Source: Rhizophagus irregularis (Eukaryota > Glomeromycota > Glomeromycetes > Glomerales > Glomeraceae). From it: 64,000 nucleotides of DNA. The notes beneath the pieces were generated by a model that saw only the letters and a list, made by a program, of their open reading frames with translations, searched no databases and was not told the DNA's origin. The stretch is from assembly GCF_026210795.1 (NCBI RefSeq), contig NC_089433.1:4241001-4305000 (forward strand), read 5' to 3'. Within the stretch, counting starts at the first letter, position 1, and the number at the start of each line of letters is the position of its first letter. A program made the translations under genes and the position numbers. This document shows, piece by piece, positions 48,173 to 58,851 of the stretch.

Positions 48173-48716
48173 GAATATCAAGTAATTCGTCTGCAGGAGC
48201 TCTAAGAATCATAGCACTTTTTTTACGGCCTTCAAAGTCAATCCTTAACATCTTAGCCTTCAACCCTATTGCTCCTAAGGCACGAGAAGCAAAGTTCTTA
48301 GTCATTGAATTACTTATATGATTTACATAGTTCTCATAGAATGTATTGAAAGGCTCGTCGATACCATCTGAATATGTATCCCTTAGAAATTGATATAAGG
48401 CAATTTCTCCACTATCACAACCTATGGCTATAAGCTGTTCGAGAAGCCACTTCCTAATATCTTCATATGGCTCTCCATCCATAATTTTCATATCCAGTCT
48501 TTGTGTAAACAATTGTGTAAAGTCCACATTACTTGCCCGACGAATGATCTGAACTAACTTATCCCTAGCAAGTCCCAAGGCTTGTAGAGGGTCATTCTCA
48601 TCACTAATCTTCTTTATAATCTGTCTGTATAATACACTGGATAATCCTCTATGTGCTGTTTTTGGAGTGATTACTCCACAGTTTTGGCACTGGTTTATTA
48701 CGATTGATGTTGACAT
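48156..48716 (-). CDS. small zinc-ribbon protein, possibly RPB10-like at the N-terminus
   Basis: Intact 186-aa frame. The N-terminus has one Cys pair (C10, C13 in QCQNCGVITPKT), then DPLQALGLARDKLVQIIRR. This order (CxNCG.VI...DPL.ALGL.R) resembles RNA polymerase subunit RPB10, encoded by several large DNA viruses. The second Cys pair of RPB10 is missing, so the likeness may be chance. The rest (residues 70-186) is helical, with no domain recognised. It overlaps the 3' end of the ATPase gene and lies 45 bp from the next minus-strand gene, so it could share its transcript. Function unknown. Confidence 0.55.
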   Translation of the reverse strand: MSTSIVINQCQNCGVITPKTAHRGLSSVLYRQIIKKISDENDPLQALGLARDKLVQIIRRASNVDFTQLFTQRLDMKIMDGEPYEDIRKWLLEQLIAIGCDSGEIALYQFLRDTYSDGIDEPFNTFYENYVNHISNSMTKNFASRALGAIGLKAKMLRIDFEGRKKSAMILRAPADELLDILTRYY

Positions 48717-48761
48717 GGCTATCTTTCTTTATGTAAAAAAGAATTATTCAAAATTAAGTAA

Positions 48762-49415
48762 CTATTCAGAGCAGTCCTTGCACAACTTGTCCGTTAAGTC
48801 ACTTGGACTTACAGGCATGAGACATTCTCTACACAATTCAATATTAAGCTCTGCAAGTCTCGGGGTATGGTCCTCCAAAGTTCGTGGATGACTGGAAGGA
48901 CCAGAGGAAGGTGTCCCGTTAGTCGTATCTTGCTGTAAGATAAAATCATCATATTCATCTTGGTCAGCCTGAATAGCGGCCCTGATTTGTTGTATATCAT
49001 TGAAAGTTAACCGCTGCCCATCAAGATTTTCCTCATTATAGCGTATTTCATTGATGATTTCCTCTATAAGCGTCTCTTCTTCATAATAGACAAGGTAGTA
49101 ATCCTCAACTACCTCATAGTCACTCTCAATCAGTCTATGATATGTTCTAGTACCACGTCGAACATAACGTCCTGTATCTGTATTTAAATATACAGGTTGC
49201 TCTTCAGGTGGAGGTGCAGTTTGTCTACGGACAAGCCTTCCATCAATATAATCATGGGATTCCATAACTATTCGATTAAAGGTATCTCCACCGATAATAA
49301 TTGGACGTCCAGTTATAGGGTTAGCTATATAAGGGTAAGACATGTCTTTTTTTCTGTATGTGTCTACATACCTAATAGTTTTCTTCAATTTATAATAACC
49401 AAGTGACATGGTCAT
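48762..49415 (-). CDS. protein with duplicated viral NPxTGRxI adaptor-like motif
   Basis: Frame of 217 aa from ATG 49415; an alternative start MSYPYIANP lies at 49343. Residues 27-50 read ANPITGRPIIIGGDTFNRIV, the 'NPxTGRxI..GG.T' motif found in many large DNA virus and Polinton-like proteins (related to the 2-cysteine adaptor). A second, weaker copy follows at about 78-98: NTDTGRYVRRGTRTYHRLI, then ESDYE as in ESHDY. The middle is acidic. The C-terminus has CRECLMP...CKDC, a probable zinc knuckle. The LINE inserted right at the start codon: the target duplication covers the ATG, so the original upstream region now lies beyond 57,597. Confidence 0.6.
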   Translation of the reverse strand: MTMSLGYYKLKKTIRYVDTYRKKDMSYPYIANPITGRPIIIGGDTFNRIVMESHDYIDGRLVRRQTAPPPEEQPVYLNTDTGRYVRRGTRTYHRLIESDYEVVEDYYLVYYEEETLIEEIINEIRYNEENLDGQRLTFNDIQQIRAAIQADQDEYDDFILQQDTTNGTPSSGPSSHPRTLEDHTPRLAELNIELCRECLMPVSPSDLTDKLCKDCSE

Positions 49416-49427
49416 CAGTCCTTATCA
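49414..49427 (+). repeat. LINE target-site duplication, left copy
   Basis: ATCAGTCCTTATCA, identical to 57583-57596. It contains the start region of the adjacent minus-strand gene. Confidence 0.8.
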
Positions 49428-50172
49428 AGGCAAACATGGCATAGTAGCCTTTATCTTTATTAAATTTATTAATCGAACTTACAAAAATAAAATAAAAATT
49501 TTCAAAGTACAAAAAAGAAAAATAAAATTAACTAAAAACAAAACTATATAGTCTCCAAAACAGTAATAAAGTTATAAAATTAATTCAAAAGGAAAAAATC
49601 GCATAACACTAAAACTATCCTGATCCCCCGCCTAGATATATTCCAACCTAAGAAGAAGCAACTATGCAAACAAACCAACGAACAATGCGCCCATTATTAA
49701 AATCGACACACCACCCTGCTAAAGCTGTTAGTAAGTTGCACCGTTAGACGACCCATAAAACCCGAATAGTGATTAAACCAAGGCAAACCATATTTCATCG
49801 AGTATTTCAAATAATCAACGTCAGAGTCACGTGCGGCGTCGGAAAGGGTCGGAGGAGGTAAAGTTGAGAAGGGTAAGTACGTAGACTTTGGCAAATTAGG
49901 AGGCCGAGAAAGTTTAAGTTTTTGAGTAATATTCATCACGTCTTCCCATTTAGATTTATCATAGGAGCGTGGTAGCCAAATTCGTTTTCTGATCTTTTGG
50001 ATAAAGTGATTGTGAATGGCAGAGATAACCTTCATCGCAGAGTTACGGGGAATAGAAAGTTCTTCAAAAAATTCGACAAAGGATTTCGGAAGGCAGCCTC
50101 GGACAAGGCTATATGAGGTCCAGTTAGAAGAAGAAAAGGACCAGCAAGGAAGGGATATAAATTTGTTAATAA
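49428..50172 (-). other. LINE 3' untranslated region
   Basis: About 745 bp after the ORF2 stop. No convincing frame on the plus strand. The frame 49697-50035 (-) is a C-poor continuation without domains, possibly an old end of ORF2 read in another frame. The terminal 50 bp contains TTAATAAAG. Confidence 0.5.
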
Positions 50173-53100
50173 TTAAAGATGGATCTTTTTTAATAGATCA
50201 CCAGCTTCTTGAAGTTTGTTGATAAAATGTCTTTGATAGGAAAATAAAAGTTGTTCCATTGCAGTTCTTCGACATTTGCACATAAAAAGGTGCATAAAAT
50301 CTTCCTTCGATTCGAGGCATGAACGACATGATAAAATGTCGATATACAAGTCTGGGCGAATTCTTTTAAGAAGTTCCAAGGTAGGTAAATCTTCCAAAAA
50401 GAGTTTGAATTTGAAGGTGCGATGAGAAGAAGCATAAGCACGAGTAAAAGAGGCATCATGTTGAGGTTCAAAATTTAACGAGAACCAGGTAAGATCCCAA
50501 TCAACCACAAAATCTGGAATGAAAGATAAAGTAATGATAAAGTTAAAACGCGATAAACGCGTTAATCTTTGCATCCACAGCATCTGCGAATATTGCTTAA
50601 ATAAGCGGCGAGGATTCGATTCGCATAAAATATCATCATATTTTAAAATGAAATCATGAGGAGATACTTGATCCAGATCAGAAAGAAGAATTGCTGAAGA
50701 AGAAGTATGCGCAGAGTTGGCCAAAGAGTCCGCGTAGTCATTGTAAAAATTACCAGAGTGACCTTTCACTTTTACAGCCGTGACGGATAAAGATTTGGAT
50801 GAAATAAGATGTTCAATAAGAGCCCAGAATTCAAAATTGGTGGTCTTGTAATAAAGCCTACTATTGGAATAAGAAGAAGAGGCACATAGACGAAGACCAT
50901 CTATGGCAGATTGAGAGTCAATATAAATAGTGACCTTTGAAGAGGGAGGAGTGACCGTGAGGGCAGCATGTATAGCAGCAATTTCAGCTCTTGTAGAGGA
51001 AGGCCAATTATGGATAATTCCATAAGCATAAGCAGCAATAGATTGGAAAAAACCAGTGCCATCTAGGACTTGAACCCAAGACCAACCCATTGAAATATCA
51101 GGAGTGCCAAGGTTAATTAAAGAACCATCGGTATAAAAACAATAATGGTTATCAGGGGGAGTCGCTAACAGAGAAGCAGCAAAAGCAAGGGAGGTATCCG
51201 AGCCCAAGGGAAAAGAAGTAGGAGAAGGCACAGTATCCACGTCTACTTGTGAAAAATTAGGTTGAAAGTCCAGACGACCAAAGTATGTTCTTACAGTTTC
51301 ATCAAGGTCCGCCCAAGTAAAGGGAGAAGTAATATGGGTAGTATCATGTCTAATACGCTCCTGCGTAGTTGGAAGAATTAAAGATCTAAGAGGAGAGAGT
51401 TTTGGGATGATATATAGGGGAGTAACATCGGATGGTTGATTTTTAGTATGAGAAACCGGTACATGTTTAGAACAACCAGGACAAGGAGTGAGCGTGATAA
51501 CATCATTAGGTCGAGTCACACAATCAGAGGTCCAATGGACAATCTTGCAAGAATATTGTTGTTTGCTGAGCTGTTTTCCAAATAAAGGAGAACCATCTTC
51601 ATCCAAAGTCACGATCCATTTCATGGATTTTCGAGATGAACCAAAAGCTGGAACCAAGTCAATATTTGAAGGAATAGCTTCGGAGGAGAATTGATCCAAA
51701 AGCAGAGAATTGGAATTTGGAACGGTGACACATTGTTGGATGTCGTTGAACCATTTATGTGGGAGGACTCGATGACCTTTCCTACTTGACAGGTTGGATA
51801 AATAAACATTCCAAGTGATCATATGGGTTCCTTGAGGCGTGATGAATTGAGATAGGTAATAAAGTTGCAAACTTCTAAGACATCGGAAGTAAGATATAAA
51901 AATCTTTGGAGTCATAACTTCAAACAAAGGTGTATGACCATTAGATATAGTAAGGTCAGGCAAAGTTGAAATTGGAGAGTGCGACAACTTGAAAGGAGTG
52001 GCGGTCAGGAGAGCAATAGTGCAAGCGATATAATCCTGTTTAAAAGCAAAAAGTTTAGACCATATAGTCCAATCTTTAACTAACAAAGGGGAAACAGGAA
52101 TCAAAAAAGAAAATTGAATTAAACGTAATCTATATAAAAACAAACTTTTCATAAAAGAAGAAGAAGAATTAGCTAATAAAAATAAATTAGTTAAATGTGT
52201 TTGTGATTGGTGAAAAAATAAATTAATCAATCCCAAGCCTTGAGATAAAAACAGAATAGAATCTGGGAGAACACGTGAAAAATTGGCCTTATGTTTAACC
52301 AAGGAACGGATACTGCTGGTTGCCGAGGCACATTCAGGTTCGGAGAGGTGAGTGACTTGCATGCGATATTCCAATTTCGGAATAAGAACGGTATTGTGTA
52401 AGTAAACTACTTGTTTAGCAGATAATTTGGCAGGGCGAACGGTAGCAGCGAAAGAGTTACATTCTCTAGCAACTTGCTTTTTGACAAAATTGCGAGATCC
52501 AGCAACATTGAACCAGACGCCCAAGAAGCGGAAAGAGCTATTCATGGAGATGGGCACAATAGAAATGGAAGGAACTTTGTTCAATCCAGATAATTGCAAG
52601 TCAAACACGACTGGAAAAATTGAAGAAGCTGAAGTGGGAGGCAACGAATTAGTAATTAAAACATATTTGTTATGATTAGCGAAAGTATTATTGATTTGAT
52701 AAAATTCTTTCGTAATAGAAAGCATCGATTCCATTCCAGATTTGGATGATGAAATTAAAGTAGAATCATCCATAAAGACCAAGTTGTTGATTTGTAATCC
52801 ATCTGAATTTGTCTCAGCCAAGGGATTAGATAAAGAAGAAGCATGAAGCGTATATGGATCTATCATTTCATTCTTAAGAACAGTTAACAAAGGGTCTATA
52901 TATATAACCCAAAGTAAAGGGGAGATAACTTCGCCTTGATCTATACCAATGCGAACACGGTAAGAAGGAGTAGTACCATGAGCAGTATAAACGCGATTAG
53001 AGCGTTTCATGAAGAGAGATAAAATAAATTTTGTAGCAGAAGCAGGAAGTTTAATGCGTTCTAAAGCAAAACGCAATATCTTGAGATCAACTGAGTCGAA

Positions 53101-55314
53101 AGCCTTAGAAATATCTTGTGAAAGGATCCAAAGCGGTGATTTGTTGACATGGGCATCATGGATAATGGATTCGAGAATGACAATAGGGTTGCGACAGGAA
53201 CCACCAGGGAGACCGGCGAAGTTACCACCTTTGAGAACTTCATTTGAAGCCAAGATGGAAGCAAGACTATTGTAAAAAAGTTTGACCAAAGATTTCCTAA
53301 TTACTTCAAGTAAAGTAATAGGTCTTGTATTTTTGAGTTGACATTTCCATTCGTGAGGTTTAGGGATAGGGAAAACCATAGCTTGACGCCATAAATCAGG
53401 AATATCTGCAGTACGAAGACATGATTGGACTAAGATTAGAACCAAAGCTGAAGTGTCGGAACCCAAATGTTTAAGCATTTCATAGGTAATCATAGAGGGA
53501 CCAGGAGCTTTGTCATTAGGCATAGAAGAGACCGTAGACAACCATTCTTCCAGAGTAAGAGGATCCAATAAAGAATTATAAATAGAAGAATCTACATCAT
53601 CCATAGGGTGATAAGCAGAAGACCATCGTTCAGGGAGAGTTTGAATGTTATCAGGAGGAGATGATTTTATGGGCACGGAATTCTGGAAGTGGTTAATAAC
53701 AGCGTTGTCAATATCATGTGGATCCATTAATAATTTTGGATGTGTAGGGTGATCAATGAAAACATGATCCAAAGTGATACGACGTCGAGTCCTTGAGAGA
53801 GCAGAATCAATAAAAGAGGAAATATCAGTTTCAAAATTGTTGTCCCTGTCATCCAGTTTGGCACGAATAGAAGTATCTTGAAAATCTTTTTCTTTAAGCA
53901 GAAGGAGGCCGTGGAGGGCACTGGAAATAGTCTTTAAAGATTCTAATAAAAAATTAAAATCGTCTTGCCTACATGTGGATAAAGAAGTAGGTAAAATAGG
54001 GGGAGAAGGAATAACCTTCTTATAAAGATGAAGAATTTTTTGAAGTCGAATGAAATGAGCGGACCAAGTACGTTCATATCTATTATAATATGTAGAAGGA
54101 TATTTTCGCAATAAGTGTATCAAATGCAAGAGACGGCTGAGGAAACGATAATGTTGAGTTAAAGCTTCCAAATCCTTAGGCATCGTAGGTGTATATTGAT
54201 TTCCAACAGTGACAAATGGGAGGGAGGCATTAGCAGCTTTCACAATACGAGAATGTAAATATTCACATTGCTGATTGATGTGCCATGTTGAAAGGGTAGA
54301 AGGAGGAACGTCGCATAAGGAGTCAGTGGAAGCAGAAAAGGATTCCCATTGTTGAGTAGTGACTGAATCAAATTTGAAAATGCGGCGGGTTCATCGTTGA
54401 AGTTGTTTAGCACGAGCAACCTTGACAGACGCAGCCAAGAGTGAGTCGTCAAAATACGTGATAATAGGATTGTGGTCAGAAGAGCAGGTGTCTTGTGCAT
54501 CAAATATGTAGGAAGTGAGAGCAAAGCATTTTAACATCGGGCAAGACCAAACATAGTCTATACGAGTAACTTGGTCATCACGGTGAAATGTGCCTAAAGA
54601 AGTAGAAGCATTAACAGGAATAGTTTCTTCATAACCATGAAATAAAAGATAATATAACAAACGATAGGCTCGTTGAGAAGCGATAGCAGGGCGATTAAAG
54701 TAAATAGGATAATATATGTCTAAGTGTATATTAAAATCGCCACAAAGGGCGTGATAAAAATTTTGTTGTTTGGTTTGCACCAATAATTGTAAAAGAATGT
54801 CAATAGTTTCTGATCGTAATTTAGAATCAGAAATAGAAGGAATATATATAACAAAAATGCGTAATTTAACGTTGCCTTTAAAATATAAATCAACAGATAA
54901 AATACGTGAGGAGTGCGAAACAAAATCTTGTACATGGGAAGCAAGAGACTTTTCAATAAAAAGGGAAACGCCACCAGTAGATTTAACTTGTTTAGTTTTA
55001 TCTATATCAGATGAAAAGACAGTATAATTAGGGAGGCGTTTAGATAAAAAATGAATTTGTTTGGGAGATAAGTGGGTATCTACGATACCACCAAAGGAGA
55101 TATGTTTAAGGTTGAAGAAGTTGGAGATTTGTTCAAATTTAACTTGACTATTATGGCGAAGACCATTAACATTAAAGGATGAGATATTAAAAGAATTAGG
55201 GATAGGGAAAGAATTTGGGGTAGTAAATAGAGATTCATGTTCTGAAAAATTATAAGTATCTACGGGGTTGGGTGGGTTACGAACAAATGTATCATAATTA
55301 AAATTGTCTGACAT
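50173..55314 (-). pseudogene. LINE ORF2: APE endonuclease, reverse transcriptase, RNase H (one stop)
   Basis: One frame of 1,713 codons with a single TGA at 54391-54393 (CGA likely), so nearly intact. Residues about 40-295 are the endonuclease: SSFNVNGLR, CGDFNIHLD and SSDHNPI carry the catalytic Asn, Asp and His. Reverse transcriptase lies around residues 590-880: PGPSMITYEML, RPITLLEV, QDISKAFDSVD, IDQGEVISPLLW and FMDDSTL, with FMDD in place of the usual FADD. RNase H is around 1390-1530: YTDGSL, TRAEIAA, YIDSQSA and GHSGNFYNDYAD, giving D-E-D-D. The C-terminus carries CRSCLESKEDFMHLFMCKC, a CCHC-like finger. It makes first-strand cDNA at the nicked target. ORF1 starts upstream with 48 bp between the frames. 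Confidence 0.88.
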
Positions 55315-55362
55315 TAGAGCACAATGATAATAAGGAACGGGGAAAAGGAATCAAGAAGTCAG

Positions 55363-57480
55363 TTATTGCGAAGGAGCAGAAGCTCGATCGGAGGGAGAAC
55401 CACCAAGAGAAGTGATAAAACCTTGAATAGAACCAGTGAGCGATTGTAAAGTATCTTTAATCGCTTTCTGATCTTGAATAACAGAGTTCAATTCATCTTG
55501 CGGGGAAGGGCTAGAAGTGGATACGGGAGCAGAGTGTGGGGCTTTGTTGGATGTAGATTGAGAAGAGGAGGATGTCATAGGATCAGAAGATAAGGGAGCA
55601 TTGGGATGCTGGATTAAAGTGCCAGTAGTTTCAGGAGGGTCTTCTTCCATTCGATCAGGTACAGAATTAACTGTAGGTGCAGAAGGAGGACTGATGCCTA
55701 AATGGGCTTCTATAGCAGAAAGCCGTTGGTTGTTAAGTTCGAGATTTGAGATGCGGGATTCCACCCGAGCAACATCTTGTTGAAGGTTCTTTAAAACATT
55801 AAGAATGTTGAGAGCGGCTTCAAGTGCACTAGAAGAGGTCGGATCAGGGAGCGGAGCACGAGCATTAGACGAAAAAGAAACAGATCTATCTTTGCCTTTA
55901 CGGTTATTCGAAGGTGCACGTCCATGGGCAGGTGAACCAGAGGAGGGGGGTTTGTTATTGTTATTGTTATTACCATTAGTATTAGAGTTATTGGAATTGG
56001 AATTAGAACGGTGAGCAGAAGCAGAACGATCCCGAGATTTGGACTGAGAACGAGAGCGAGAATTATTGCGTGGCGTTCTTTGTTGGACGGGCCTTTGGCC
56101 AATATTGAAACGTTCTTTAAGAGCAGCCACAGGGTCACGTGTACGTGAGCGACCACGGCGTTGATTAAGCGGGCAAGAGGTAGGAGCACAACCAAGTTTA
56201 CCACAACGATGGCAAAGAGCTTTCGAATCGTTGGATGAACCCCATCGAAGAGTACGACCTTGAAAACCAATAGTTTGCTCTATAGCGGCATCCATTGTCT
56301 CTTGCGAGTTGAAGGTAACATAAGCCCAAGGTTTAGGTTTATAAGAATTCAGGGAAAGGGGAATATTAATAGCTTTTGCTCCATGTTCTTTAACCAGAGG
56401 AGCGAGATGAATATCTTTAGTATTAGCGGGAAGTCCAGAGAGAACAGCCACGAATGCTCTACGAGCGGCTTTTTGATCTAAGGAGTAGTGGTAAGGGGTA
56501 ACACGCAAGCAGGTGGAAAAGCAGTAAACTGCCCATTGAGTAGTGAAACGGGAAATGGCATCGGCATGATCATAGACAATGCGGGCTTGTTGCATCTTAG
56601 CACCTTTTCTCGAGTAAAGATGGATGGTAAGGAGATTGCCAAATTTCTTGAAATAGGATTGGAGTTGCGGTTTAGTAATGAAGAACGGTATATCCGTTAC
56701 TTGAATTGCATGGAGGTCTTCATCGGACCGGAGCTGTTTGGGATCGTACAGATGGAATTGTAGGTCTGGAAAATCAGAATGTGTGCTACCAACACACAAG
56801 TCACGAGCCTCCGCAATATGAAAATGTATGATGAGACGTTTAGCGTCCCCTGAGCCAGTCATACGTGCACGATTGGTATATGATTCATAAGTTTCTAAAA
56901 ATAAGTTGTTGACAGCTTCTATAATTGCCTTATTAGTTTTAAGTTTCTCAAGAGTTTGGGGAGCGGAGTTGGGCGCAGCTGCGGTCAGGAAATCTTGACG
57001 ATTAATGGTAATGGTGGGGAAGGGATCAACATCCTGATCGGGCGATGTGCCATCATTCACGTCCATATTAGGGGATGCGTTAGGGGGTGAATTATTTTCT
57101 TTGTTTCGAGGTGCATGAATAGACGCGTCAGCTCCAGAGGACGCGCCTTGGCCAGGCGCAGTAGGCGCAGCAGAATTATTCGGGGTAGAAGCTTGAGTAT
57201 TTTCTTGGGCAGTGCTGCAGAAATTATTTTGTTGAGGAATAGCGGTCGAAGTTGAACCAACTAAACCACCGTCAGCCGGCGCGTCGGCAACGAAATCTTT
57301 ATAGTCTTCATCCATGGAGTCCTTTGTAAGTATACGGGAACGTTTTTGAGTATTGTTATCACTATCAGAACCAGAATAATCAGAGAGTTGTTTTTTGTTA
57401 TTTTTCTTTTCTTGACGAGCAGCCTTATTACTGTTGGGATTATAGCTGCCGCCACCTCTTCTAGCAAGGTTTCTAGACAT
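55363..57480 (-). CDS. LINE ORF1: RRM-containing nucleic-acid chaperone with zinc knuckle
   Basis: Intact 705-aa frame. After a low-complexity acidic/Asn-rich N-terminus (1-150), residues about 255-345 (IQVTDIPFFITKPQLQSYF, KKFGNLLTIHLY) and 347-420 (AVLSGLPANTKDI, WAYVTFNSQETMDAAIE) form two RRM-like folds. A zinc knuckle CHRCGKLGCAPTSC follows at about 432-445, then an Arg/Ser-rich basic stretch (RSRSQSKSRDRS) and an Asn-repeat. Residues about 560-600 (LNILNVLKNLQQDVARVESR) form a coiled coil for trimerisation. It coats LINE RNA and helps target-primed reverse transcription. Translation of ORF2 probably uses reinitiation, as the frames are 48 bp apart. Confidence 0.85.
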   Translation of the reverse strand: MSRNLARRGGGSYNPNSNKAARQEKKNNKKQLSDYSGSDSDNNTQKRSRILTKDSMDEDYKDFVADAPADGGLVGSTSTAIPQQNNFCSTAQENTQASTPNNSAAPTAPGQGASSGADASIHAPRNKENNSPPNASPNMDVNDGTSPDQDVDPFPTITINRQDFLTAAAPNSAPQTLEKLKTNKAIIEAVNNLFLETYESYTNRARMTGSGDAKRLIIHFHIAEARDLCVGSTHSDFPDLQFHLYDPKQLRSDEDLHAIQVTDIPFFITKPQLQSYFKKFGNLLTIHLYSRKGAKMQQARIVYDHADAISRFTTQWAVYCFSTCLRVTPYHYSLDQKAARRAFVAVLSGLPANTKDIHLAPLVKEHGAKAINIPLSLNSYKPKPWAYVTFNSQETMDAAIEQTIGFQGRTLRWGSSNDSKALCHRCGKLGCAPTSCPLNQRRGRSRTRDPVAALKERFNIGQRPVQQRTPRNNSRSRSQSKSRDRSASAHRSNSNSNNSNTNGNNNNNNKPPSSGSPAHGRAPSNNRKGKDRSVSFSSNARAPLPDPTSSSALEAALNILNVLKNLQQDVARVESRISNLELNNQRLSAIEAHLGISPPSAPTVNSVPDRMEEDPPETTGTLIQHPNAPLSSDPMTSSSSQSTSNKAPHSAPVSTSSPSPQDELNSVIQDQKAIKDTLQSLTGSIQGFITSLGGSPSDRASAPSQ

Positions 57481-57582
57481 GTTAGAAGGTATGAGTTGGG
57501 TAAAATATAAGAGTTGTTAGTACGAAGATATAAAATTTTCTTTCCAAAAATTTTTGGTCAATAGATCGGCGGTAAGAGATCT

Positions 57583-57596
57583 ATCAGTCCTTATCA
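57583..57596 (+). repeat. LINE target-site duplication, right copy
   Basis: ATCAGTCCTTATCA, matching 49414-49427 exactly. It is followed directly by another TCAGTCCTTATCA from the host tandem repeat. Confidence 0.8.
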
Positions 57597-57745
57597 TCAG
57601 TCCTTATCAAAAAATACAAGAATACCTGATGATGAGGTTACATGGTCATCAGTCCTTATCAAAAATGCAAGAATACCTGATGATAAGGTTACATGGTCAT
57701 CAATCCTTGTCGAAAAAATGCAAGGATACCTGATAAATAAGTTAC
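57595..57745 (+). repeat. 51-52-bp tandem repeat in the element (about 2.7 units)
   Basis: Units start CATCAGTCCTTATCAAAAA at 57595, 57647 and (diverged) 57698. Each runs through TGCAAGAATACCTGATGATA, then AGGTTACATGGT. Within a unit CTGATGATAAGG is the inverse of CCTTATCATCAG, so each unit can form a hairpin. The same TACATGGTCATCAG phrase precedes the LINE on its left, showing the repeat is the insertion target. Confidence 0.75.
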
Positions 57746-58069
57746 TGGGTTATTGGCCTAGAATGCATTCATGGAAAAACTATGGATTATATTACAGAAA
57801 ATGTGAACGGAGTTCATGTCACATGATACCCTGAACAAATGTGTAGAGTGTCATGTGATTTCACGCAGTATGTAGATTATTTCCTTTTTAGGCGATACCA
57901 TTTCACAAAAATCGATTTTGGTAAAAATGCGTTGGGAATCTTGTGTAACATAAATTTCCTTTTTAGGTAATTCGGGATTACGCGGTAATGCCGGCCGGAT
58001 CTAAAAAATATGACTCTGCAGAGTAATTCCTACAAAAGTCAAGTACAAAATGCTTACTCCTGTTGAGTC
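57746..58069. other. non-coding spacer of the element
   Basis: About 320 bp between the tandem repeat and the F-box relic. It contains an inverted pair TGTCACATGATACC / GTGTCATGTGATTT (57,818 and 57,849) and no frame. Confidence 0.45.
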
Positions 58070-58720
58070 CATTCATACCACCCCCAGTCCCCAAGGATCG
58101 CCTCCCCATCTATGTTCACTTAATGCATGCTCTATGGCAGTGATGTGGCGGGACAGTGTCCCACAAAATTTCGATGTCCTGTCCAAGTCCAATTTCATTT
58201 GTCCCGTCCTGTCCTGTCCAAAATATTGTCCAATTTATTAATATTATATATAAATCATATATATAAATCATATATCCTCTTATAATGAATTTTTGTCCTG
58301 GACATCAACAACATCTTGTTCAAGTCCTGGACTGTTCCGTCCTGTCCCATCCAAGGACATGTTCCAGTCCCAGTCACAACACTGCTTTATGGTTTCCTTC
58401 TCTTGGGGGTCCACGACCATCCCATTCCTAAGCATTTTCTCCATAATATAAAGCTGATCCTCGGTGAGGCAGTCTATCCATCTTTTATAGAAGTCGTTTA
58501 CATCTTCAAATGATATCCAGTCAATATTCCCTTTTTCAAACAGCTTTCCAAGAGCTTGGACATGCCCAATTGTAGTAGCGTAATTTTTCCATCTCTTATA
58601 TGCTTCTTGACGAACCTCCTGCCACTACACACTATCTACTTTACTCGCTGCAATAAGGTCAGTATCTGGGATCTTTGCAACAATGCGTTCGACTATTTCT
58701 ACTGGTAATCAGTCCAACAT
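58070..58720 (-). pseudogene. F-box protein cargo gene, broken by stops and a MITE
   Basis: From ATG 58720 the frame reads LPVEIVERIVAKIPDTDLIA, ASKVDSV, WQEVRQEAYKRW, a clear F-box (LPxEI...I...DL...V..W). TGA at 58709-58711 (CGA) and TAG at 58625-58627 (CAG) interrupt it. The MITE at 58138-58384 splits the 3' part; on either side the frame is compatible (EKETIK before, EHALSEHRWGGDPW after). About 130 codons in all before a TGA near 58075. F-box proteins recruit substrates to SCF ubiquitin ligases; large DNA viruses also use them. It lies in the same orientation as the polymerase and helicase genes, so it looks like cargo of the element rather than host. Confidence 0.65.
58138..58384. mobile_element. 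247-bp hAT-like MITE with 8-bp target duplication
   Basis: The ends CAGTGATGTGGCGGGAC and GTCCCAGTCACAACACTG are inverted partners with three mismatches. The flanks are CTCTATGG (58130-58137) and CTTTATGG (58385-58392), an 8-bp duplication with one C/T difference. CAGTG ends and an 8-bp duplication are hAT-like. The interior is full of CCTGTCC/GTCC phrases, giving a composition unlike its surroundings. Confidence 0.85.
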
Positions 58721-58851
58721 GATGTTATGTTACTTATACTATAGCCATCTTCAATTACTGTATGCCCATTACAAATGGATAAAAAATATAAACTAAATTC
58801 GTACAGGAGCCGCTTATGCAAGAAGTTCTGCTAAGGTTTTCTCAGCCTCAT

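Larger units (their letters stand above)
49428..57582 (-). mobile_element. non-LTR retrotransposon (LINE, I/Tad-like), nearly full length
   Basis: 8,155 bp bounded by perfect 14-bp target duplications. In minus orientation the order is a short 5' UTR (57481-57582, about 100 nt), ORF1 (RRM-type Gag with zinc knuckle), ORF2 (endonuclease, reverse transcriptase, RNase H, Cys-rich end) and a 3' UTR (49428-50172, about 745 nt). The 3' end has AATAAA-like phrases but no poly(A) tail. Presence of APE endonuclease plus RNase H places it in the I superclade, where fungal Tad-type elements belong. It inserted into the Polinton-like element, inside a 52-bp tandem repeat. Confidence 0.85.
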
